Assembly (NCBI RefSeq): GCF_012933655.1
Contig: NZ_JABBJJ010000017.1
Coordinates: 1-64,000 of the forward strand
DNA length: 64,000 nucleotides
Direction: 5' to 3'
From: Pyxidicoccus fallax
GTDB lineage: Bacteria; Myxococcota; Myxococcia; Myxococcales; Myxococcaceae
Position numbers and translations under genes: made by a program. The notes beneath the pieces were generated by a model that did not search any database, was not told the origin of the DNA, and saw nothing but the letters and a program-made list of their open reading frames with translations. Positions 1 through 7,260 of this stretch are shown in pieces; positions within the stretch are counted from its first letter, which is position 1, and each line of letters starts with the position of its first letter.

Positions 1-2
1 GG

Positions 3-1712
3 ATGGGGATGTGGACCTCGATGGGGAGGTGGGATTGGGAGAACCTGGGCGAGGTGACGCTCCGCGAGTCGGCGGCGGCGCTGGCCGGGCGCGGCTACGG
101 CCACGTGCGTGCCGAGGAGCTGGCGAGGGCGGGGGGCATGTCGGTGGGCAGCTTCTACCGGCGCTATGGCAGCAAGGCGGGCTTCGCGCGGGAGGTGCGC
201 CAGTGGGCCGAGACCGAACTCTGCCGCATCGCACGCGTGGACTTCGAGCTGGCGCCGGAGCAGCCGGAGCGCAGCTTTCGCGAGGTCTTCGACAGCTTCT
301 GGGAGGACCTGGCGTGGTGCGCGACGAGGAAGCCGGAGCTCTTCCACTTCACCTTCATGCACTGGCATCCCGACTCGCTGGAGCCTGAGGCCCTCGGCAC
401 TCAGGCACGGGAGCTGGTGCGGGAAGTGCTGGCAAATGGTGAGCGCGAGGGAGCGCTGGCACCAGGAAGCGTGCAGGTGGGCGAGGGGCTCATCTGGGGA
501 GCACTGGCGGAGCTGGTGCGAGCCGTGGCGCGCGGCGACGAGCAGGGCGCGCTTGAGAACATCCAGCCCATGGGACGGGTGCTCTGGAAGGCGCTGGCGG
601 CGGCGGAGGACTCCGGTGCCGGAGGCGGCCGAACGCCTCCGCCTGGGGGCGCTGGCACCGAGGCAGAAGGCGCGGGGACTCCTCCGCTGGAGGGGGCTGG
701 CACCGAAGGCGCCGAGACTGGAGACGCGGGGACTCCTCCGCTGGAGGGTGCTGGCACCGAAGACGCTGAGACTGGAGGCGCGGGGACTCCTCCGCTGGGG
801 GCCGCTGGCAGCGAAGGCACCGAGGCAGAAGGCGCGGGGACTTCACCGCCCGAGGGCGCTGGCGGCGAGGGCACCGAGACAGAAGGCGCGGGGACTTCAC
901 CGTCCGAGGGCGCTGGCAGCAAAGGCACCGAGACAGAAGGCGCGGGGACTCCTCCGCTGGAGGGGGCTGCGATGGAAGGCTCGGCGCCAGATGAGCAAGG
1001 CGCGTCGCTTCCTCTGGAGAAGAGGAATGCGACGGAAAGCTCGGCGCCAGGTGAGTCGGGCGCATCGCCTCCAGGTGCAGCGATGCTGGAAGCACTCGGA
1101 ACGGAAGGCTCGGGTGCGGGCAGCGTGGAGACTCCGCCATCGGGTCAGAGGCTTGGCGGCGATTCAACGGCCCGCGACTCCAGGACAGCGCTTGGAGCGA
1201 CGGGGGTGCGTCGGAGTGCCCCTCACGGAGCATCGCCCGAGCAGACGACGCTCCAGGCCTGGTGCACCAGCGCCTCCAACGAGTCGGGCTCCCACCAACC
1301 TCGCGTGAGCGGGGTTCCCACCGAGCGAGACAGGATGAACGTGCGCAGCAACTCGCGCACCTTCGCTGCCTCCGGGCTCGACGATATCGGTGCCGCCCGG
1401 CGGGCGCTCTCCACCATCCGCGCCCAGCGATGCTCGGGCCAGCGGTCGACCTCGGGGCACTCGGGGTGGAGTGCTTCCCACAGCTCATACGCCAGCTCGA
1501 AGAGCCCGGCCCGTGGCTCCCACTCCGCATCCGCGAATCGCAACCGCGCCTCTTGCGACCGCTCTCGCGCGCGGAGCCAGAAGGCCACCTCCGGCCACTC
1601 GGCGGGCGTGGGGGGTGCGGCCTCCAGCCGCTCGCGGACGAGGCTGTCCAGCCATGCGCGGGCGCGCTGGTACCAGTACTCCGCCCGCGCGAGATGCTCG
1701 GGCCCGCTGTGA
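3..1712 (+). CDS. TetR-family regulator with repetitive C-terminal tail
   Basis: The first ~200 residues form a TetR-type repressor. The N-terminal helix-turn-helix contains AEELARAGGMSVGSFYRRYG (about residues 38-57), followed by a helical ligand/dimer region. TetR proteins usually end near residue 200. Here the frame runs on through an in-frame Gly/Ala/Thr/Glu/Pro repeat array and then a Ser/Arg-rich tail. From about base 1223 it lies antisense to the convergent hypothetical gene. That tail looks like shadow sequence, so the ancestral stop may have been lost when the repeats expanded. No in-frame stop precedes base 3, so the true start could lie upstream of the window. Ligand and target are unknown. 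TetR assignment is firm; the natural 3' end is not. Confidence 0.7.
   Translation: MGMWTSMGRWDWENLGEVTLRESAAALAGRGYGHVRAEELARAGGMSVGSFYRRYGSKAGFAREVRQWAETELCRIARVDFELAPEQPERSFREVFDSFWEDLAWCATRKPELFHFTFMHWHPDSLEPEALGTQARELVREVLANGEREGALAPGSVQVGEGLIWGALAELVRAVARGDEQGALENIQPMGRVLWKALAAAEDSGAGGGRTPPPGGAGTEAEGAGTPPLEGAGTEGAETGDAGTPPLEGAGTEDAETGGAGTPPLGAAGSEGTEAEGAGTSPPEGAGGEGTETEGAGTSPSEGAGSKGTETEGAGTPPLEGAAMEGSAPDEQGASLPLEKRNATESSAPGESGASPPGAAMLEALGTEGSGAGSVETPPSGQRLGGDSTARDSRTALGATGVRRSAPHGASPEQTTLQAWCTSASNESGSHQPRVSGVPTERDRMNVRSNSRTFAASGLDDIGAARRALSTIRAQRCSGQRSTSGHSGWSASHSSYASSKSPARGSHSASANRNRASCDRSRARSQKATSGHSAGVGGAASSRSRTRLSSHARARWYQYSARARCSGPL
648..962 (+). repeat. in-frame 54-base tandem repeat array
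   Basis: One 45-base unit (648-692) is followed by five 54-base units starting at 693, 747, 801, 855 and 909. Each encodes an 18-residue motif of the type GAGTEGAETGDAGTPPLE. Units differ by scattered substitutions and two subtypes alternate at the end (GTPPLE versus GTSPPE or GTSPSE). The frame is kept throughout, so the array lengthens the TetR tail without shifting it. Confidence 0.85.
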
Positions 1713-2401
1713 GGCGCGTGGTGGGACTCGCGTCCCGCGCGCTTGCGCACCTCCGCCGCGACGCCGCCCGTCGGGTCGGCCCTCATGAGCCGGGCCCAGC
1801 ACCCGGTGAGCGCCGCTTCTCCCTCAGGCCACTGGCTCCTCAGCGTCTCGAGGTCCTCGTCGCGGAGCGGTGGGGGCCCGGCGAAGGCGTGAGGCTCGGC
1901 GAAGAGGCCTCGCAACAGGGCTCCGAACGCATCGCCGTCCCTCACGGCGGGCAGGTCATCGGGCAACACCTCGACGGCCACGGCCCAGCGCCGCGCGGGC
2001 GGTACCTCGCGAGGCGCGCACCGTGCATGGTCCTCCAACCTCAGGAGCAGCTCGACGGGGCTGGCGTTCTCCACCACGGAGCCGAGCTTCCGGGAGACAG
2101 CGTGGAAGACCGACTCGCGCAGGTGCTGCGTCTCATGGAGCAGTCGCGTGGTGGGTGACTGCTCGGGCCAGCCCTCGGCGCGAGCGCGCCGCTGGGCCAT
2201 GACGAGCACCGCGTCCACGCGCTCCTGCTCGGCGCCCACGTTTCGCAGCGCCCCCACCCTCGCGCGCACCCGCGCCTCCCAGTCGGGTGCGTGCAGGAGG
2301 TCCAGCAGCTCCCGGTACCGGAGCCGCGCGGCCTCCAACAGCTCCGCGCGCCCTTCCAGCCTGGACCGGTAGATGTCCTGCGAAGGAGCCACCACCCTCA
2401 A
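1223..2401 (-). CDS. hypothetical protein, helical, Arg/Glu/Trp-rich
   Basis: A 392-residue soluble protein with no signal peptide or membrane segment. It is rich in Arg, Glu, Leu and Trp, suggesting an all-helical fold. I do not recognise the family. Codon use fits a real gene: third positions are strongly G/C and the composition is natural, unlike the antisense frame. Its 3' part overlaps the tail of the TetR frame by about 490 bases, and its start faces the nuclease-fold lipoprotein gene across a 176-base divergent spacer. The start at 2401 is the outermost ATG and was not independently confirmed. Function unknown. Confidence 0.6.
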   Translation of the reverse strand: MRVVAPSQDIYRSRLEGRAELLEAARLRYRELLDLLHAPDWEARVRARVGALRNVGAEQERVDAVLVMAQRRARAEGWPEQSPTTRLLHETQHLRESVFHAVSRKLGSVVENASPVELLLRLEDHARCAPREVPPARRWAVAVEVLPDDLPAVRDGDAFGALLRGLFAEPHAFAGPPPLRDEDLETLRSQWPEGEAALTGCWARLMRADPTGGVAAEVRKRAGRESHHAPHSGPEHLARAEYWYQRARAWLDSLVRERLEAAPPTPAEWPEVAFWLRARERSQEARLRFADAEWEPRAGLFELAYELWEALHPECPEVDRWPEHRWARMVESARRAAPISSSPEAAKVRELLRTFILSRSVGTPLTRGWWEPDSLEALVHQAWSVVCSGDAP

Positions 2402-2577
2402 CCTCTCACATCACGGAAGCGACCCGCACGCGTCACGGCCCCATCCTCGCCCCTCGACGGCCCGGATTGCCATCCACGTCATGTGGCCCCCGGGCCTGGG
2501 GCCTCTGAGCGAACTCCAGCGAAAACGGGATAGAGTGCCGGCCTCCTCGATTTTCGTTCCTCGCTCTGGAGCCGTTC

Positions 2578-4668
2578 ATGTCGTCCTCCCGCGCGCTCGC
2601 GCCACTCCTCGTCCTCCTGCTGTTGACCGCCTGCGGTTCCGACCCCGCCCCCGAACCCGCGGACAGCGGCGTCACGACCGACGCGGGCTCCGACGCCGGC
2701 GGTGACACGGACGCGGGCTCCGACGCCGGAACGCCCCCGAGCCTCACCACCCAGGCCCTGCCGGACGCCTACGTGGGCCGGCAGTACTCGACCACCCTCG
2801 TGGCCACGGGCGGCGTGCCGCCGTACACCTTCTCCGTCACGCAGGGCTCCCTGCCCCAGGGCCTCGCGCTGTCGGCGGATGGCGTGCTCTCCGGGACGCC
2901 CACCGCGACGGGCACGTCCACCGTCACCGTCACCGTCCGGGGCGCGGACGCGCAGACCGCCTCGCGCGAGCTGACGCTGTCCGTGCGCGAGCAGCCGGCG
3001 GCCCGGCTGTTCACGGTGGGCCAGTGGAACCTCACCTACTTCGGCGACGACGAGCGAGGCCCCGCGAACTCCTCCTCCGACGGCGGCACGAGCGACGACC
3101 GGCAGATTGCCATCGCACGCGACATCATGCGTGACGCGGGCGCCAGCGTGTGGGGCATGGTGGAGATGGTGGACGCGACCGACTTCGAGCAGCTCAAGGC
3201 CCAGCTCCCCGGCTATAGCGGCTTCCTCTCCAACAACACCCAGTTCATCACCGGAAGCACGTCTCCGTATGGAGGCACCACCCAGAAGGTGGGCGTGCTC
3301 TACGACCACACGCTCACCTTCCAGAGCGCGAGCCTCCTCCCGACGGACGCGGGAACCCTGGCCGACTACGGCCAGCGCCCGCCCCTGCGCGTGGACTTCA
3401 CCACCGAAATCCAGGGCGTGGAGACGCCGCTCACCGTCATCGTCGTCCACATGCGCGCAGAGAGCAGCACCAGCCCCACGGCCCCCCGGGAGGGGCGTCA
3501 GCGCGCGAGCGCGGACCTGAAGGCGTACATCGACCAGAACCTTCCCACGCGGCACGTGGTCGTGCTCGGCGACTGGAATGACGACGTGGACGAGTCCATC
3601 GCGCTGGAGCCCGAATCCGGCACGCCGCTGCCCACGCCGTACCAGAACCTCGTCTCCGACTCGGCGAACTACACCTTCATCACCCGGGAGCTGTCGCTCG
3701 CCGGTGACGACACCTCCATCGGCTTCGAGAACGTCGTCGACCACACCCTGGTCACCAATGAGCTGGCGGAGCGCTACGTGGCCGGCTCGGCCCGCGTCAT
3801 CTACGCGGACCAGTGGGTGCCCGACTTCCTGAACACGGTGAGCGACCATCGCCCCGTGACGAGCACGTACGCGCTGAGCTCGCGCACGGACCCGTTCCTC
3901 CGGCTCAAGTCCCCCAATGGCGGCACGTACGAGGCCGGCCGCGCGCTCCCCATCACCTGGACGTTCCTGGGCGTGGACACGGTGCGCGTCGAGGCCTCCA
4001 CCAACGGCGGCGCGCAGTGGACCGTGCTGGCCGACTCGGTGTCGGCGCAGCTGGGCAGCTACGCGTGGACGCTGCCGGAAATCGACTCCAGCAACGTGCT
4101 GGTGCGCGTGGTGGACACCGCGAACCCGGACCGCCAGGACACCAGCGACGCGCCGCTGACCATCGCCCGGGGCTCCGGGCGCGTGTTCATCAACGAGGTG
4201 CTCGCCAACGAGCCCGCCGCCAACAACAACAACGCCGCCTACGAGTTCGTGGAAATCGTCAACGCCAGCTCGTTCCCGGTGGACCTCTCCGGCTGGACGC
4301 TCTGGGACACGGCCGCTTCCACCAACCCCGTCAACCGCCGCCATGTGTTCCCCAACGGAACGACGCTCGCCGCGGGCAAGAGCCTGGTCATCGTCGGCGG
4401 CGCCGCGGGCCTTCCGGCCGGAAGGAGCAACGCGGTGGTGGCCAGCAGCAACGCGCTGGGACTGGGCAACGACTCGGACTCCGTGCGGCTCCTGAAGGCG
4501 GACGGCTCCGTGGCGGACCGGCACGACTACTCCTCCACCGTGGACGGCGTGTCCGCGAACCGCTCTCCCGATGGGAATCCGGACGGCACCTTCGTCCTCC
4601 ACAACACCCTGACCACGCCCACGCGCAACACCTCCCCGGGCGTGCGCGCGGACGGCTCGGAGTTCTGA
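2578..4668 (+). CDS. endonuclease/exonuclease/phosphatase-fold lipoprotein with lamin-tail domain
   Basis: A 696-residue exported lipoprotein: hydrophobic signal ending LLLTAC (Cys19), then an Asp-Ala-Gly linker. A putative Ig domain follows (about 60-140, VPPYTFSVTQGSLPQGLALS type). An EEP catalytic domain occupies about 145-435, with GQWNL, WGMVEM, VVHM, VLGDWND and SDHRP, which supply the Asn/Glu/Asp/His residues of Mg-dependent nucleases and phosphodiesterases. A short beta domain and a C-terminal lamin-tail (LTD) domain beginning VFINEVLANE follow. LTD domains are common on secreted bacterial nucleases, so extracellular DNA or phosphodiester cleavage is likely; the substrate is not shown. 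GGAG lies about 8 bases before the ATG. The gene converges on the next with a 3-base gap. Confidence 0.85.
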   Translation: MSSSRALAPLLVLLLLTACGSDPAPEPADSGVTTDAGSDAGGDTDAGSDAGTPPSLTTQALPDAYVGRQYSTTLVATGGVPPYTFSVTQGSLPQGLALSADGVLSGTPTATGTSTVTVTVRGADAQTASRELTLSVREQPAARLFTVGQWNLTYFGDDERGPANSSSDGGTSDDRQIAIARDIMRDAGASVWGMVEMVDATDFEQLKAQLPGYSGFLSNNTQFITGSTSPYGGTTQKVGVLYDHTLTFQSASLLPTDAGTLADYGQRPPLRVDFTTEIQGVETPLTVIVVHMRAESSTSPTAPREGRQRASADLKAYIDQNLPTRHVVVLGDWNDDVDESIALEPESGTPLPTPYQNLVSDSANYTFITRELSLAGDDTSIGFENVVDHTLVTNELAERYVAGSARVIYADQWVPDFLNTVSDHRPVTSTYALSSRTDPFLRLKSPNGGTYEAGRALPITWTFLGVDTVRVEASTNGGAQWTVLADSVSAQLGSYAWTLPEIDSSNVLVRVVDTANPDRQDTSDAPLTIARGSGRVFINEVLANEPAANNNNAAYEFVEIVNASSFPVDLSGWTLWDTAASTNPVNRRHVFPNGTTLAAGKSLVIVGGAAGLPAGRSNAVVASSNALGLGNDSDSVRLLKADGSVADRHDYSSTVDGVSANRSPDGNPDGTFVLHNTLTTPTRNTSPGVRADGSEF

Positions 4669-4671
4669 GCG

Positions 4672-5964
4672 CTATGGGTACTTCGGCGGCGGCCGGGCTG
4701 GAGTCCCGGTCGCCGCTGGCGCCGCCTCCCGCTTGAAGGAGGCCCAGGACAGCACCACCTCCCGGCCCGCCGCGTCGCGGCCGTGGAGGGTGTCCACCAC
4801 CTGCCGGACGTCCGGCGACACCTCCGCCGCGCGCACGGTGACGTGCCCCCGGAAGCCGCCGCGCTCCAGCGCCTCCTCCACGGTGATGACCTTGCTCCAC
4901 GCGCGGGTGGTGACGTCCACCTGGTCGTCCCAGTGCAGGGTGACGCGCTCGACGTGCGCCCAGGTGACGTCGTCCCCTTCCGGCACGCGCACCGTCACCT
5001 CGCTCCGCCAGTCCCCACCCTCCCCTTCCCGTTGGACGTCCAGGGTGGCCGCGGACGGTGCGTCGGGAAGCGGCTGCCCCCGCACCAGCACGGTCGTCGT
5101 GGCCGCGAGCGACGCGCCTCCACCGCTCAGGGCCAGCAGCCGCACGGTGAAGGCGCGGATGTCCCGCGCGCCCATCTCCTGGGTGTCGTACGCGTGCGAG
5201 GCCATGGGCTCGGTGGTCGCCGTCGAGTTGCCATCCCCGAAGTCCCACGTGTACGCGGACAACGGCGTCGCGCCCGACGACACCGCGCGGAAGACGAACT
5301 CCCCCGGCCCCTGCTGAGTCACTTCGACGCGCAGCGAGTCCGCCTCCTGCCCCTCGCCCCTCCCGCACGCGCGCACGTCGATGCCGGCGAGGGCCTCCGC
5401 CAGCACGCCCACCTTCCGGCCTCCCAAATCCCGGCACACCTGGAAGCGCACGAAGTACCGGCCCGGCGTGGCGGGCGCGCGCCACTGGAGCCGCGAGCCG
5501 GGGTGAAGCTCCGCGCCGCCCACTGCCCCCGGCCACACCCAGCGGTGCACCGAGTCCGGCTCCGGCATGCCGCCCACGCGCGCGGACAGCATCATCGGCT
5601 CGCCCGTGCACACCCATGGGCGGTTGACGTCGATGCCCTCGATGAAGGCATTGGACGTCTGCAGCACGACGCGCTCCTCGTTCAGGGCGGCGGAGAGCGC
5701 CTCGCCGGTGGCCGCCGGAGGAACGGGCGCGGACGTGAACTGGCGCTCCACGCGGACCACCTGCTCCGGCTCCACATCCGCCTCCGGCGCGCGGTGGGAC
5801 GTGGCGACGAGGGTGCCCAGGCTGGTGGGCCGCGGCGACGGCATGCCCTCGTCGGGGAGCACCAGCGCTCCGCCCAGCAGCAACAGCGCTCCGCCAGCGG
5901 TCACCGCCAGCAGCGTCCGGACACGAGAGCCGCCACGGGAGGGCGGAGAAGCATCGGGAAACAT
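4672..5964 (-). CDS. membrane-anchored PKD-domain protein
   Basis: The start is taken at the ATG at 5964, four bases after the stop of the upstream gene; a longer frame to 6054 would overlap that gene. The product is about 430 residues: a short cytoplasmic N-terminus, one hydrophobic segment (LLAVTAGGALLLLGGALVL), then an extracytoplasmic region. A PKD-like beta domain with the signature YTWDFGDGNST lies in the middle, preceded by another Ig-like region (GEPMMLSARVGG). PKD domains mediate protein or polysaccharide contacts at the surface; no catalytic motif is visible. Probably cotranscribed with the gene upstream. Ligand unknown. Confidence 0.7.
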   Translation of the reverse strand: MFPDASPPSRGGSRVRTLLAVTAGGALLLLGGALVLPDEGMPSPRPTSLGTLVATSHRAPEADVEPEQVVRVERQFTSAPVPPAATGEALSAALNEERVVLQTSNAFIEGIDVNRPWVCTGEPMMLSARVGGMPEPDSVHRWVWPGAVGGAELHPGSRLQWRAPATPGRYFVRFQVCRDLGGRKVGVLAEALAGIDVRACGRGEGQEADSLRVEVTQQGPGEFVFRAVSSGATPLSAYTWDFGDGNSTATTEPMASHAYDTQEMGARDIRAFTVRLLALSGGGASLAATTTVLVRGQPLPDAPSAATLDVQREGEGGDWRSEVTVRVPEGDDVTWAHVERVTLHWDDQVDVTTRAWSKVITVEEALERGGFRGHVTVRAAEVSPDVRQVVDTLHGRDAAGREVVLSWASFKREAAPAATGTPARPPPKYP

Positions 5965-5968
5965 GGGA

Positions 5969-6769
5969 CTAGAAGCCGAAGTCGTTGAGGTGCCGGCGGT
6001 AGCCCTGGGAGTTGGGCCGGTACCACTGGTTGTCCCAACCGGTGAACTCGACATCGTCGAGCAGCCGCTCCGTCTTCCCGTTGAGGACGACCTGGTTGAT
6101 CAACGGCACCGCGGTGGAGCCCACGTTGCGCCCCACCAGCCGGCTGCTCGTGTCGAGGTACTGCGCCGTGTGGCGGCTGCAGTAGTCCTGCGAGAAGCAG
6201 CCTTTGTCGCAGGTGGCCAGCGTGTTGTACGTCGCATGCTTGTCCTCGGCGACGTACAGCGTGGGCCAGCCGCGGTACGCGTTGCGCGCGTCGCCCAGGT
6301 CGTACTCGAGCTGGTCGTACGAGTACCACGCCGACGAGTCACACGAACTCTTGCGATGCGCGGACAGGTACGCCCAGTCGAGGTACCAGCGGCCCGCGGA
6401 GTAGTGCACCTCGAAGATTTGAAACTCGGGGTCGCCGTCGTGGCCGGTGGTGACGCCAGTGTCCTCGAAGAAGGTGTCCAGGTAGAAGACGCGCAGCGTC
6501 CGGGTGGAGAAGCTGTGGCTCTTCACCGCGTAGTACGGCCGGCGCGCGTGGCCGCTCTCCCCGCTGTCGAACCAGAACAGGGGCATGAAGGCCAGCGCGA
6601 CCTGGTACTCGCAGTCGTCATTGAGTCCGTCCACGTCCGCGTCCGTGCCGCTGCCCCAGCAGTTGTCGCCGTAGGGGATGAAGGACAGGCCGTCCGCGCG
6701 CGCCGGGGCGGCCAACAGCGAGAGGGTGAGACCCAACGACAGGACAGCGGTTCGGATACCGTGGCTCAC
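5969..6769 (-). CDS. secreted protein, possibly Vps62-like
   Basis: A 266-residue exported protein. Residues 1-25 are a Sec signal peptide with an AxA cleavage site ([10 protein letters not shown]). The mature part is rich in Tyr, Trp, Asp and Cys. It contains [12 protein letters not shown], resembling a thrombospondin-3/EF-hand calcium loop, and [10 protein letters not shown], which recalls Vps62-type or NPP1-like beta-sandwich proteins where a His/Asp/Glu cluster binds metal. At least six cysteines suggest disulfides. Family assignment is tentative. It lies four bases upstream of the PKD protein gene on the same strand, suggesting an operon of two surface proteins. Confidence 0.55.
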   Translation of the reverse strand: MSHGIRTAVLSLGLTLSLLAAPARADGLSFIPYGDNCWGSGTDADVDGLNDDCEYQVALAFMPLFWFDSGESGHARRPYYAVKSHSFSTRTLRVFYLDTFFEDTGVTTGHDGDPEFQIFEVHYSAGRWYLDWAYLSAHRKSSCDSSAWYSYDQLEYDLGDARNAYRGWPTLYVAEDKHATYNTLATCDKGCFSQDYCSRHTAQYLDTSSRLVGRNVGSTAVPLINQVVLNGKTERLLDDVEFTGWDNQWYRPNSQGYRRHLNDFGF

Positions 6770-6870
6770 GCGGGCGCTCCGGGGGGCGGACGTCGAGACC
6801 CCCCGAGGCTACCCGTCCGTGCCTTGACACTCCACCCGCCCCGTCCGATACCCAACCCGGGAGTTGAGTG

Positions 6871-7260
6871 ATGACCACGAAGGCGACGCACTCCAACCTG
6901 GACCACACCCTGATGGCGCTGGCGGACCCGACGCGGCGGGCCATCCTCCAGCGGCTGTTCCACGGCGAGGCGCGCGTCACCGAGCTGGCGCAGCCCTTCG
7001 ACATGTCCCTCAACGCCGTCTCCAAGCACATCCGCATGCTGGAGCGCGCCCACCTGGTGCGGCGCCGGCGCTCGGGGCGCGAGCACTTCCTGTCCTTCAA
7101 CCCGCGGCCGTTCGACGAGGCCGCGTCGTGGCTGGAGACGCAGCGGGCCTTCTGGGCGTCCCGGCTGGATGACCTGGACGCCCTCCTGCGGGCCGAGGAT
7201 GGCGCGGCCCCCAAGCCTCCCGTGGGGAAGCGCAAGGGCCGCGCCCGGGCCTCCCGTTAG
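6871..7260 (+). CDS. ArsR-family winged-helix regulator
   Basis: A 129-residue repressor-like protein. The winged helix-turn-helix spans about residues 10-85, with LADPTRRAILQRL, VTELAQPFDMSLNAVSKHIRML and a basic wing (VRRRRSGRE). No Cys metal site is present in the recognition helix, so it belongs to the non-metal ArsR/SdpR branch that often accompanies SRPBCC or exporter genes, although no such partner is next to it here. The ATG at 6871 directly follows an alternative GTG. The C-terminus is Lys/Arg-rich. Its stop overlaps that of the convergent lipase-like gene. Confidence 0.8.
   Translation: MTTKATHSNLDHTLMALADPTRRAILQRLFHGEARVTELAQPFDMSLNAVSKHIRMLERAHLVRRRRSGREHFLSFNPRPFDEAASWLETQRAFWASRLDDLDALLRAEDGAAPKPPVGKRKGRARASR

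Noticed and set aside
648-962. Regular repeats considered as a CRISPR array.
   Set aside because: Units are contiguous without unique spacers, keep the reading frame and encode one peptide motif.
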